Made by a program: the position numbers and the translations under genes
Shown: positions 1-9,965 of the stretch, piece after piece
Layout: the number at the start of each line of letters is the position of its first letter
Numbering within the stretch: position 1 is the first letter of the stretch
DNA from: Isochrysis galbana
Taxonomy: Eukaryota; Haptophyta; Isochrysidales; Isochrysidaceae
Length of the DNA: 64,000 nt
Assembly (NCBI GenBank): GCA_018136815.1
Contig: CM030940.1
Location: 822,418 to 886,417 of the forward strand
Reading direction: 5' to 3'
Notes under the pieces: model-generated
What the model was told of the DNA's origin: nothing
Database searches by the model: none
The model's input: the letters and a program-made list of their open reading frames with translations, nothing else

Positions 1-2301
1 GTGGCTAAAGAGCTATGAATGCGCAACCATCCTAGGGATCCCGCTAGGGGGACCCCAGGCCATAAAGGGCTTCTGGCAAAACCTGGCCAACAAGATAGAA
101 AAAAAAGCCGGCATGTACGCACCGATCACGAGCAACTTATCTATACACGGAAAAACTAAAGTGGCCAACTTCCTAATCTACTCAATCCCGAGGTACTGGC
201 TACAAACGCTGGCGGCCCCGAGATCGTTCCATGCGGCAGTCAAGCGATCCGTGGACAAATTATTGTGGACAAACACGCGCACCGGGCGTAGGCTACAATG
301 GATAAAACACCCCGAGTTCCCCCTGAAAGACGCATCGGAGGAGGGACCCCACCTAGGGCTGGGTCTCCTAGACTGGGACAACCACGTCAAGGCGCTACAA
401 GCCAAGTGGATACTAAACTACTTGGATGCACGGCAAGCGCAATGGAAGCAAGTACTTGACGCATGGTTCTGCCGCACGAGCCTAGGGAGAGCAGCGGTTC
501 TATCGTCAACCCCCATGAACAAACTAACCGACGGGATATCAGGCAGGGGCAAACTCCCAGAGTTCTGGAAGAAGGCACTCAGAAACATACGCGAACTAAA
601 ACTCACGCCTTTGAGCACCAGCAGGGAGGGCCTACTCTCGCAACCTATATGGGACAACCCGACATATCCGGGGCCCAAACTACAACCCACGTGGATAAAG
701 CTATGGAATAGGCTTGAATGTAACACCATACACAATGTGTTTCGAGACTACGGCGCGACGACGCCCTACACTAGAGAGGAATGCGCAGAATACCTAAAAA
801 GTAACGATACATACATTCACGTCCAAGGAGACTTTATCCCAAGGGAAAAATTCCTAGAGTCGTGGGACACAATAGTAACACACGCCAAAACTATAGTGGC
901 GACGCCGCAAAACACGGACAATGATAAAAACAGGAAGGCCCGTCGAAACGCCGGAAAACAAGCCGACCTGGAAGAACCGCCTCCTGAGATACGCATAACA
1001 CAAGACGGGGAATACTACGCGAGAATCAAAGATACATGGTACGACATGGAACTCTCATACCTAGGCACACCAATAATCGGGGAAAAAACGAGGGACACTC
1101 CCTCGAATCTAGACACATCCCCCCCGGCACAATGGGGTGAGGGATACAAATCCAACAAAAGAATCGAATACCCGCTAGCAGATGAGTACTCCTTAGACGG
1201 AGAAACGCCGCTAGACGAAACGGGAGTCGAACATATAACAAGAGCTCTACAGCAAACGGGCCACAAAAGCAAACTCCTAGCCGGACCAAGTAAATGGGAG
1301 GAGAAACTACACCTGCCCAAGAACACATGGGCACACCTAGCCAAACTCTACACGTCACCGATGGTGACGGCACGCGATATGCACCTACACTATAAACACA
1401 TTGCGCACAGACGGGTGGGTACGTACAACCGTTTTCCCGGTAGAGACAGCACATGCCGCATCTGTGGAGAGGCGGACGAAGCCTCGACGCACCTAGGCGA
1501 GTGCCAAGGCATCACCAGTGTCCTGGACGCGATCAACGAAATTGCACAATTCTCACCTAAAGAGGGTAGAAACAGAGAGGAAACTATAATCGACAATCTG
1601 TTTATTTTCCCGAATGGAGACGCCCCGAAAGCGATATACACTCTGTATCTAGTAGCATGGAGGTATATCATTACTGATTTTTATAGAATACACTACGACG
1701 GAGTGGCATTCTCAGAAGAATCAATACTGATAAGAACAATAGAACGATACACCACGCTAAGTAAAGCTCTACTCTTCGCAAACGAGACCGACGCGGCGAG
1801 AACCGCCCAAGCGGGCAAGGGTAGACAACCCAAAAAACGGATAGACATAAGCGACTTGAGGCCCGTTTTCAGTATGAACGACAACGGCGGGCTCAAACCC
1901 AGCAAGGAACTAGTAAATCTAGCCACAAAGCTGAGGATAGCACACGCTGTCGAGGAACCCAAGGAGCAACAAAACAAAGACGAATAAGCCAACAAAAAGT
2001 AGAACGAGGTCAACATCAGAGACGCAGCCGACCCGGCGCCACTGTCACAATAGGCGCGAGCGAAGGCAGACGCGAACGCCAAAAGAGAAGACGCAACAGG
2101 CCTGCCCGGCCCCCGCACTCTGAACCAGGCCTTAGGTAGCGCACCAAGGCCGGACCCCGGAAACCGAAGAAAAAGGAAAGAAGGGGGGCAGGGGAAGAGG
2201 TGGAGGGAGGGAAGTAAGGGCGATGCAAGTAGAGAAGGGAGACCAGTCCCAGTCAGTAGTAGGTGTGTAGCCCAGAATCTTCAGATGTTTTTTTTTTTTT
2301 T
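1..2301 (+). mobile_element. LINE (non-LTR retrotransposon), 3' part, with oligo(T) tail
   Basis: The element enters from the left window edge. It consists of the C-terminal half of a reverse-transcriptase polyprotein (2-1987), a purine-rich 3' UTR (1988-2287) and a run of 14 T at 2288-2301. The T-run, rather than an A-run, directly follows the 3' UTR on the coding strand. Bases 2028-2287 recur without gaps at 4814-5073, and a related 3' end occurs on the minus strand at 45049. These matches fix the 3' boundary. The 5' end and target duplication lie outside the window. The coding frame is open, so this copy is young or was recently active. Confidence 0.85.
2..1987 (+). CDS. LINE ORF2-type protein, C-terminal 661 residues (zf-RVT region)
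   Basis: This frame is open from base 2 and 5'-incomplete, so ATG 113 is internal. It carries the segment that follows the polymerase core in L1-like elements: a thumb/connection region with NLSIHGKTKVANFLIYSIPRY, a pattern seen in many plant and algal LINEs. A CRIC-x8-H-x3-C zinc-binding motif (zf-RVT type) sits near residues 484-500. About 160 residues of conserved tail follow, including LVAWRYIITDFYRIHY. The same tail is found in the broken minus-strand copies at 45.4-46.1 and 53.5-55.9 kb, which confirms the family. The reverse-transcriptase catalytic motifs lie upstream of the window. The protein would work at the nucleus/chromatin in target-primed reverse transcription. Confidence 0.85.
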   Translation, partial: WLKSYECATILGIPLGGPQAIKGFWQNLANKIEKKAGMYAPITSNLSIHGKTKVANFLIYSIPRYWLQTLAAPRSFHAAVKRSVDKLLWTNTRTGRRLQWIKHPEFPLKDASEEGPHLGLGLLDWDNHVKALQAKWILNYLDARQAQWKQVLDAWFCRTSLGRAAVLSSTPMNKLTDGISGRGKLPEFWKKALRNIRELKLTPLSTSREGLLSQPIWDNPTYPGPKLQPTWIKLWNRLECNTIHNVFRDYGATTPYTREECAEYLKSNDTYIHVQGDFIPREKFLESWDTIVTHAKTIVATPQNTDNDKNRKARRNAGKQADLEEPPPEIRITQDGEYYARIKDTWYDMELSYLGTPIIGEKTRDTPSNLDTSPPAQWGEGYKSNKRIEYPLADEYSLDGETPLDETGVEHITRALQQTGHKSKLLAGPSKWEEKLHLPKNTWAHLAKLYTSPMVTARDMHLHYKHIAHRRVGTYNRFPGRDSTCRICGEADEASTHLGECQGITSVLDAINEIAQFSPKEGRNREETIIDNLFIFPNGDAPKAIYTLYLVAWRYIITDFYRIHYDGVAFSEESILIRTIERYTTLSKALLFANETDAARTAQAGKGRQPKKRIDISDLRPVFSMNDNGGLKPSKELVNLATKLRIAHAVEEPKEQQNKDE

Positions 2302-4265
2302 AACCGGCGAAGCACCGTAGGAGGTGCTGCATATCACAGTTGCCTCGAGGACGGGGTGTGTTTACATTATATGGAACGTCAATGTACCTTAAGATATGGA
2401 GCTTAGGGCAATCAGCTGTCGCAAAGCACCTTCAAAGGTGCTTCCTGCCGCCGCTTAAGAGATAGTGCAAAATTTGACCATTCTGGACTTACGCATGCTA
2501 CGGTGGCACAATGCGTCGCGGCACTGTTGTATTCAGGCCTCTCGGCATGAATATTTCGGCATGAGCACGTGCCTTCCTCGCTATGTATCGTCTTCTATCT
2601 TCGTCGTGGTCACGCAAGGCGTGCAGATTCGGATTCTCCCTGGGCTCAAATCCTGGTCCGCCGATTTTCGTCTCGAAATACGTGAATGTGAGGGAGAATT
2701 GGGTCAGTGTTGGGATCTCTCCCCCCTGGGCAGTTTCTCCCCCCCCCTTCCGCTGCTCCCCTTCCCCCCCCTCCGCTGCTCCCCTTCCCCCCCCCCCTTC
2801 CGCTGCTCCCCTCCCCCCCCTTCGCTGTTCCCCCCCCCTCTCCGCTGTTCCCCCCCCTCCGCCGTTCCCTTCCCCCCCCCTCCGCGCGGTCCCCCCCCCT
2901 CCGCGCGCCGAGACGGCGGTCCTTCCCCCCCCCCTCCGCAGATTTCCTTCCCCCCTCCGCCGCTTCTCCCCCCTCCGCGCGCCGAGACGGCGGTTCTCTT
3001 CCGCGTCCGCGCGTTGAGACGCCGTGTGCTCTTCCCTTCCCCCCATCCGTCGCTCTCGCTCTCGTCGCTCTCGCTCTCGTAACACTCATACCCTACAGCC
3101 TCGCCTCTCCTCTCCAGCCCCTGCCATCACAGCCCTCCTCTCACTCACCCTCGCCTCTCGCTGCTCGCTCGATGTCGCTCTCGCCGCCGACCTCGCCCTC
3201 GCTCAAGCCCGCCTGCCCGCCTTCCTCTGCTGACGGGCTTCAGCCCGTCAGCACCTCTGAAGTGGCCTCCCTCGCCGCGCCTGCCGCCGGCTTTGCCCCT
3301 TCCTCATTGCCCTCAGGCCCTATGGGCCATCCCAATTCGTCACACCCCATCACCCATCAGTCACTCACCAACAAGAAAAAGAAAACACCGAAAACTAACG
3401 CGACATGCAACATCGCACAAACAAACCAATGAAACAAGTAAGGACAACCAAACGAATTCGGCGTGCAATGCAGCGAGGCTTCGAGACAACTCATTGGCAA
3501 AAACAAAACTCACTCAATTTTTCTCACACAACGCATGGTGGAGACACCACAGACACCGCATCCGCATAGAGTATATATAAAATGCTCTGGACTCTGGATG
3601 CGACACAGACAGGGGGAAAACTTTTGCTTAAAATGAAAATGGTGACGATTGAATGAACGCTTTTCCACATGTTGGATGTTGACGATTGAATGAACTCTTT
3701 TTCCACATGTTGCATGTTGGGTGGTGATGATTGTGAATGCTTCTCAACTTCATTCAACTTGCTTGTTGCTGGCGCCGATGTAGCAGCGACGTGCTGCGAC
3801 CTAAGTCGACTATTCCACATCCCGCACTTAGACTTAGACGGGGATGTCGATCTTATCCAAGACCTCCGTTGGTTGGGACTCGATTGTCGATTGTCGCGCA
3901 TCCACCGTGCAGTACACCTGCTATATCTTTCGAACGCCGGTAAACGTAAACGCCGACTGGATCCACTCCAACCCGCAGCGCATGTCCGACACGATTTCGG
4001 CATTTCGGCCCCAACCCTCAACCAACCCCCAACCTCACGAACATCTCCCCAAGGACAAGAGTTCTTGAAACCATGTTCCATGTCCATGTTTGGTCACGCA
4101 CGCAGATGCATGAAAGATATTCGACCCGACACACAGAACCAAGAAAAGGTGAAGTAACAAACCCTGCTGTTACGCATTCATACATAAGATCGCAAGACAC
4201 GATATGAGATATGGTGAACAAAAAGAGTGAAAAAAGGGTATTTCCTTGTTGGGTTCAAAAGGGTC
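2302..4265. other. No gene seen; C-rich and CT-rich spacer
   Basis: Bases 2730-3030 are a degenerate poly(C) block with embedded CCGCTGCTCC and CGCGCGCCGAGACGGCGGT repeats. Overlapping ORFs on both strands here are low-complexity artefacts. A short hairpin (GACGGGCTTCAGCCCGTC) lies near 3232-3249. A two-copy direct repeat lies at 3644-3718. Nothing with domain-like composition was recognised. Confidence 0.5.
3644..3718 (+). repeat. Two-copy direct repeat, about 37 bp unit
   Basis: The unit begins GACGATTGAATGAAC and ends CACATGTTGSATGTT. Copies lie at 3644-3680 and 3681-3718, differing at a few positions including one indel. No function is apparent. Confidence 0.7.
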
Positions 4266-4355
4266 AGCCCACACCCGGGATCGAACCGGGGACCTTCGCA
4301 TGTCACGTGCGCTCCGCAGTACGAGTGCGGCGCTCTGCCACTGAGCTACGTGGGC
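4266..4355 (-). tRNA. tRNA-Thr (anticodon CGU) with an 18-nt intron
   Basis: Read on the minus strand this gives a full cloverleaf. The acceptor is GCCCACG/TGTGGGC, with T as discriminator base. The D arm is GCTC-AGTGGCA-GAGC. The T arm is CCCGG-TTCGATC-CCGGG, with a 5-nt variable loop (AGGTC). The anticodon 5' stem CCGCA pairs with TGCG(A) across a 25-nt insertion. Removing 18 nt after position 37 leaves the 7-nt loop CTCGTA-A with anticodon CGT. The intron contains ACG, complementary to the anticodon, as is usual for nuclear tRNA introns. CCA is not encoded. Alternatively, unspliced pairing of CCGCA with the intron's TGCGG gives a second arm, which makes this look like a long-variable-arm tRNA. 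The Thr identity argues for the intron reading. Confidence 0.85.
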
Positions 4356-4792
4356 GTTCGTTTGCAACCCAGCGGGTGAAGCAACAAATATACCATCTTT
4401 ATCTGTGCCGTCGATTCATCGCATTTCACGCGCATCCACATCCTGTAAGAGCAAGCTTGATCTTCGCGCAGCGCCAGCTTTGGGACTCCATCTGATACCC
4501 CGCCCGTGACTTCATAACACACCCTCATCTTGCATTGTGGCTACTCCCCTTGTGCGCTATTTTGCACTTGGTTCTTGGTTCTTTTTCTTATTGGTTATGC
4601 AATATGCATTATGCAGGTTAGGGCTAGGGCTAGGGGCCAAAGACATTGACATTGGACATTGACATTGGACAGCATTGGCCAGTGGCGAGGTTGTAGTTAT
4701 AGGGATAGGGCGGTCTAACCTAGAGCCTAGAGGGGGCAACAGGAGGACGCCTTCTCAATATCAATATTATTATTTTTAGTTTTTATAAAAAG

Positions 4793-5105
4793 TTTTTAGA
4801 GGGGGCCGCAAAACCGACCCGGCGCCACTGTCACAATAGGCGCGAGCGAAGGCAGACGCGAACGCCAAAAGAGAAGACGCAACAGGCCTGCCCGGCCCCC
4901 GCACTCTGAACCAGGCCTTAGGTAGCGCACCAAGGCCGGACCCCGGAAACCGAAGAAAAAGGAAAGAAGGGGGGCAGGGGAAGAGGTGGAGGGAGGGAAG
5001 TAAGGGCGATGCAAGTAGAGAAGGGAGACCAGTCCCAGTCAGTAGTAGGTGTGTAGCCCAGAATCTTCAGATGTTTTTTTTTTTTTTTTAGAGGGGGCCG
5101 CAAAA
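4793..5105 (+). mobile_element. 5'-truncated LINE 3'-end insertion with 21-bp target-site duplication
   Basis: Bases 4814-5073 reproduce 2028-2287, the 3' UTR of the LINE at the left edge, with no indel and essentially no mismatches seen by eye. A T-run follows. The insert is flanked by identical 21-bp direct repeats at 4793-4813 and 5085-5105 (TTTTTAGAGGGG... ending GCAAAA). The duplication starts with five T, so the top strand at the target matched the T-tail of the element. No coding sequence is included. It is a recent, dead-on-arrival insertion. Confidence 0.93.
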
Positions 5106-5230
5106 GGCAATTTTGAGATTAGGATTAGCGGCCCAATCAATGAACAAATTGTGAACAAAGTGACTAGCAAATATGCTCCAAGAGGGTGTGGGAAACAAAA
5201 CAAGCACCTCCAACCTCTTTATTTTCTTTA

Positions 5231-5313
5231 GCCTACAAGGAGGGAGGAGGGGGCATAGAAATAGAAACGTAGACGACTTCTAAAAAACAAAAGAATCGAT
5301 CGCGGATGCGACA
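5231..5313 (-). repeat. Dispersed repeat with sharp TGTCGCATCC terminus, copy 1 of 4
   Basis: Read on the minus strand it begins TGTCGCATCCGCGATCGA and continues through the GTTTTxxAGAAGTCGTCTACG and CCTCCTTGTAGGC segments. Three plus-strand relatives start with exactly the same bases at 24068, 30213 and 36016. This copy is the most diverged and the shortest. Confidence 0.75.
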
Positions 5314-6044
5314 AGCGACGGCCGCCATCGCCATCCCTACAAGTAGTTCTGATCTTTCACGTAAATAACGTAAACGTAGCCATGAATATTAATTTTTTTC
5401 GTTAGTAGCTCGCCTTCCCCCCCACTTCCACTTCGCACGGTGGTGGCTTTGCAAATTTAATGTAAAAGTAAAAATATTAAATAATTTCATTATATATTAT
5501 ATGGCAAACTAACTATTATAAATTATACTATTGCAAAATAACCATGGATACTTGATGGCTCAACCGAGTCTGTCCCATATTGCCCATATTCGACGGAATA
5601 CGACCTAATAAAGAGGCTCGAGAGCTCTTGGAGAGAACACCATTCCTATTTTTCAGAGCGCGCGAGAGTAGCTGCGGGCTCTAAGGCTAGGACACAAGCA
5701 GCAAAGGGCACAAAAACCATCAGAGTTCCAAGGTTCCGGGCGGGACGCCTTCAAATTCATTGGGGAGGACGGGGAGTGCTATGCCGAGGAGGCAGCGACA
5801 ACCCAAGAACCGCAAACGATGCGACGACGACAAAGAGCAACGAGCAGTGGTACGAGAGGGGAGGACCGTGTGGTAGCTGCGTACCGGCGTGCAGAGCGCG
5901 CTGAGGACGCAGAGCGTCCTGTCATCCGCCTTGCGGCGCAGATTTTTTTCGCGCAAAAGTGTACATATGCACGCCGACCGCGCCTGTGCGGGAGTATGGT
6001 GGAGGGACTGGGAGAAAAGCGCCGGCAATGGAGAGCTGGAGACA

Positions 6045-6078
<34 letters not shown>

Positions 6079-6629
6079 CCAGGCAGAAGGTGGCGGCTCC
6101 TCAGGCGATCCCCTGAGGCCCGCGACGCAGTCATTGGGTTGCCGCGTGCCGATACAACCGCGTTCACACAACAGCTGCCACCGCGACCAGCAATCATACA
6201 AGCTACCACGCAACCAAGACGATGGCGGGCCGCAGAGGATAATATCGGTGCTCATAGCCCGCCAAATGCAGGAATCACCGCCGGCAAAGCGTGCGAGCGG
6301 ATTAAGGGCTGCGAGCGAAGGAGGCAAGGCGACGCTGCAGACTGAAATGAATGAGAAAGCGATGCCTAGCCTTCAGGCCAGGAACATCCGTCGCGGATCG
6401 CGTTGGGCAGGCGACGGAAGTTGCAAGGATGTGCATGAGCGAGCGTGTCGGACCGTGCATCGAATGGAGAGCTCTCAGCATGGGGGGTGAGGCGCACGTC
6501 GAAGGGCCGAGAGCGCTTCCTTCACCCACTCGCCAAGTAGGTGCGCCTTGCTTCTCAGTTTTGCCGCGGCATCCTTGCTGCAATATGAGGGCGGTCGAGC
6601 GAGGGGCACCGGCTCGCTTAAATGCGCAT
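5314..6629. other. No gene recognised; AT-rich patch then GC-rich ORF noise
   Basis: Bases 5390-5560 are conspicuously AT-rich compared with the neighbourhood. Bases 6050-6074 are an uninterrupted G-run. Both strands carry open frames of 75-220 codons between 5.7 and 6.5 kb. They mirror one another across the G-run and show no recognisable domain. The stretch may hold the 3' UTR of the GNAT gene next to it. Confidence 0.4.
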
Positions 6630-7814
6630 TCACAACGCGGGGACGCCATCCTCCTGCGAATGCTCGATTCTTGGGGCCCTCCTCTCGACAGCCTCGTCAG
6701 CTTCTCGCCCTGAGCCGCCTGTCGCAAGGCTATGCCCACGCCCGGTTGCGAATGCCTCACACGCAGCCTCAGTGACTGCACCTTCCGCGCGCATGCCACT
6801 GGAGGCTGCAGTGGTCATCATATTGACGTCGTCAGTCGCTATCAGACGCTTCACGTGATAGCGGTTCAAAACCGGGGCGACCCGCCCGCCGGGGCTGTCG
6901 CCGTTTTGGGCAGCAGAAGACGCGGCAGCTGCCTTGTCGAAGCTAGGCAGTGGCTTATAGCCGGCACGGCTGTACAGCGCTGCGGCACCTTCGTTAAACC
7001 TGCACGGGAGGCGTAATCACGGAGAGGGGGAGGGAAGTCAGCTCTCGCGCGCCCGGGAGGGAGAGCGTGGGCGGACTCCGCAAGCGCGTCGCGGCGGGCC
7101 TCACATGTCCACGTGCAGGTAGAGCTCAGACTGCTGCCACTCGTTGCGCACAAGGGTCTCGCATGCGGCAAGCAGGCGCCATGCGAGGCGGCGACGGCGG
7201 TAGTGCCTCGAGACAGCGAGATTACACAGGTAGGGCGCGAGGCCCGCCGAGTGGAGAAGGAAGAGGGGTGGCACAGTGAACTCGGCCGGCAGTCGGCCAT
7301 CGCCTGCAGATGGCGCACGCGACGCAGGTTGAGCAGCCGGCGCACCACCCCCTCTAGTGGGGATGGGGGGGGGGCAAAGGACGCGGGGGGGGGGGGGGGG
7401 AGGCTCACGTGGTCGGAGGGAGAGCTCGGCGCAGGCGGCGAGCTTGTCGGTCTCCTCATCCTTGAGCGCGAGCAGCAGGGAGGACTCCAGCGAGAGGCTG
7501 ATATCGGGCGCATGCAGCCTTGACCCCAGCCTCCACTCGAGCCCTCGCGCGGTGAGCCGGAGGCGCTCCTCGCGTGTGGCTGCGGCTTTGCCCGGCGGCG
7601 CGCGCGGCCCGTCCGCCGCCCCGTCCGCCGGCGCGAGGAAGAAAGCATCCACCAGCAGTTCTGCCGCCTCTGGCACTCGCTCGGCCGAGAGAAGGCCGAG
7701 AGAGAAGGGGGGGGGGAAGGGTGCCTCTTCGAGGCAGCAGCGCGAGGGGAGCTCGAAGAGGAGCGAGGGCGAGGCGCAGCGCGAGGCGGGGAGCGGGAGC
7801 GTAAGCAGTCGCAT
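6630..7814 (-). CDS. GNAT-family N-acetyltransferase, 3 exons, 324 aa
   Basis: Exons on the minus strand are 7814-7409, 7303-7105 and 6999-6630. Introns are GTGAGC...CAG and GTGAGG...CAG, and the phases close perfectly. The GNAT core is clear. PYLCNLAVSRHYRRRRLAWR is beta4 plus the acetyl-CoA-binding loop (an R-R-x-x-A/G-like signature). It is followed by LLAACE, SELYLHVDM and FNEGAAALYSRAGYKPLP, the classic neighbouring-residue/N-x-x-A-x-x-L-Y motif. The N-terminal 40 residues are rich in Ser, Leu, Arg and Pro and could be an organelle-targeting leader; plastid GNATs have a similar layout. The substrate cannot be told. I chose ATG 7814 because upstream codons are a Pro-rich low-complexity extension. 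About 80 residues after the domain are of unknown role. Confidence 0.85.
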
Positions 7815-9297
7815 GCGCGAGGGGCCCCCGGGGGAGGGCGGGAGGGGGTGGGGTGGGATGGGGTGGGGAGAGGGCGGAGGAGCGAGGGAGCGGGAGAGGG
7901 ATGGAGGGAGGGAGAAGAGCGGCAGGGAGAGAGGGGAGGGAGAGAGAGAAGCCGGGGGGGGGGGGGGGGGAGAGGTGGGAGAAGTGAAGGTGGAAGGGGG
8001 GGAAGGGGGAGGGTGGGGGGGGGGAAAGGGGGCCTGGGTGGGCGGGGGGCGGGGGATCTGCGGCGGCGGCTCGCTCTCGCTCTCTCCTCCTCCTCCTCTT
8101 GCTCCGCCTCTGAATTTCAACGTCTGCCTCTCCGCTCTTTCTCCTAACTCTACCCCTCCCCTGTGCTGTCTCTCTCTCCCTCTGTCTCGCTACCTCTCCT
8201 CCCTCGTTTTCTCATCATTCATCGTCTTCTCTCTCATCTCCCGAGAGAGAGAGAGAGGGTACATGACGAGAATCCTTCTCTCACAGGAGAATCTCTTGCC
8301 AGCCAAAACCGAAGGGGAGGCGTGGTCCGTTCGTCGAGTGCCGAGCAAACGGCAGATGGACAGCGAGAAAAAAGGAGGAGAAAGAGAGGAGACGACGTTT
8401 ACTTTACGCCACAGGGGAGAGGGAGAAAGAGGGACACAGCACACACGCTCTCTCTCTTCTCGTCTCTCTCTTGTCTTCTCAGAGCTCTAGAGTGATACGA
8501 GAGAAAAAGAAAAGTCTCCCCACTACACTTTGATGAAGATGAAGTAGGAGGAAGAGATATGAGAACTGACTGCCGGGTGGTGTGGGGCGCACCTCGCAAG
8601 AGTAAGACGCGTTATCTCCCCTTTTTCGTTGTTCAACATATTCTATCGAGACTCGTAAATTACATGGGCCGTCCTCCCCGCGCCTTGCACAGCAGTTATT
8701 TTTATACCGTGGTGGCGCCGCTGGACCGCCACATGATTCAAGTGCAAGTGATTCAATCTTAGTCATTCTATGGGCCTTGACTATCGTCAGAGTCTTATGG
8801 TTGATGGTTGGCGTGACCATCCGGGTGGCTCCTTACTCCTGAGTAGTTGGTGTTGGTGTCCGGTGGGGCCTCCCATTCGGAAACGAGCCTCAGCCGGAGA
8901 TCATAAACCACATTTTATGCTCTCGGAACGGGCGCGAAGTGCACAATGGACAATGGCATCGACAATGTCAAGAAGAAGAAGTGACGACAAACACCGTCCA
9001 TTCTCCATTCGCCTATCTGGGTACTAGGAAGCACCAGCTGCAAGACTTCAATCAACTACACCAAGCCGCAAGCCGAGGCCCACACAACACACAACCACCC
9101 ACCTACCGACTTACTACCACCGCCGCCATGCTAGCTCTAGCTAGTAGCTAGCTACGTTTTACGTTCCCGCTGCGCCGCAGCAGCCGCCGCACACCACCAC
9201 GAAAGCGAACGCGCGGGGGCACTAAGAGCGTGCGGAGCGCCGGCGCTTCTCCGATCCTTGCTCGCGGCTGCCGCGTCGATCCTCACGCGCAGGCAAG
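7815..9297. other. C/T-rich leader of the GNAT gene (minus) then no gene seen
   Basis: From 7815 to about 8090 the minus strand is almost pure C/T with several C-runs, directly upstream of the GNAT start. From 8160 to 8480 the plus strand has CT and GA tracts. Bases 8480-9297 hold no frame I can support. Confidence 0.4.
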
Positions 9298-9440
9298 GCG
9301 AGAAGCGTTCAATCACCATCACCCACAGCATAGAAAAGCGTTCAATCACCATCAGTCTACACGCGGAAGGCGTTCAATCACCATCACTCCGACCGCATAG
9401 AAAAGCGTTCAATCACCATCAGTCTACACGCGGAAGGCGT
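9298..9440 (+). repeat. Minisatellite, GCGTTCAATCACCATCA unit, four copies in two alternating contexts
   Basis: The core GCGTTCAATCACCATCA starts near 9306, 9335, 9369 and 9404, separated by two alternating 14-18-bp spacers (one with GCATAGAAAA, one with CTACACGCGGAAG). The true period is therefore about 68 bp, made of two related halves. Confidence 0.8.
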
Positions 9441-9448
9441 CCAACAAC

Positions 9449-9664
9449 ATGACAGACTATGATTTAAACGACGCGATCTCCGAGGTGCATGTAGCAGAGA
9501 ACTGTATTGCTACCGTGTACGCGGCCATCGACAAACGCATATCCGATGGGTCCAAGTTTGCAACACTCCATGGAGATGCCAAGTACGTCGGAGGGGAGGA
9601 GTATGGAGAAGGGAAGTTCAAGTCAGATGATATTTCATCCATTGAGGTGACGTGCACAATGTGA
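9449..9664 (+). CDS. Small ORF, 71 aa, unrecognised
   Basis: ATG follows the minisatellite directly. The product is acidic and not low-complexity (starts MTDYDLNDAISEVHVAEN). It begins a run of AT-richer ORFs up to 12.4 kb that differ in composition from the surrounding genes. An overlapping antisense frame exists. No family is recognised. Confidence 0.2.
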   Translation: MTDYDLNDAISEVHVAENCIATVYAAIDKRISDGSKFATLHGDAKYVGGEEYGEGKFKSDDISSIEVTCTM

Positions 9665-9693
9665 TCGGTCATGTTTGGTGAATGATATCTCGT

Positions 9694-9790
9694 AACGTTG
9701 TAACGTTATGTACAAAAACGCCTATGCGAGGCACAAAACCGCACTAAAAGCGCACCTTCCTCCACACACTCGCAGCACTTTGGCCTGGTG
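9694..9790 (+). repeat. Dispersed repeat starting AACGTTATGTACRAAAACGC, copy A
   Basis: About 95 bp here resembles the minus strand of 25090-25190. Both start AACGTTATGTACRAAAACGC, then share CACAAAAC and a CCTTCCTCCAYACAC segment. A shorter match to the first 17 bp lies at 10671. The element class is unknown. Confidence 0.5.
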
Positions 9791-9965
9791 CCATGGACGA
9801 CATTTCTGCGTCGGTTGACAAGGCGGTGAATTACCGCGGCCGCAATTCGCTCCGCGTGCCCGGGGATCCAATGTTTTCTTACTGTGAGAGGGTGGTTTGT
9901 TTTTTTTTCGCATGCGCAGACCCTAAAATATTATATTATTAATAGTACCACGAGCCGCGCTTCCT

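Noticed and set aside
2465-3432. Pro-rich ORFs in the 2.7-3.1 kb C-block
   Set aside because: Low complexity in all frames, no start context or splice evidence.
5720-6490. Overlapping ORFs of 100-220 codons on both strands near the 6.05 kb G-run
   Set aside because: Mutual antisense of GC-rich DNA across a homopolymer; no motif recognised.
9298-9440. CRISPR array
   Set aside because: The genome is eukaryotic, repeats are only 17 bp, spacers are two alternating sequences and no cas genes exist.
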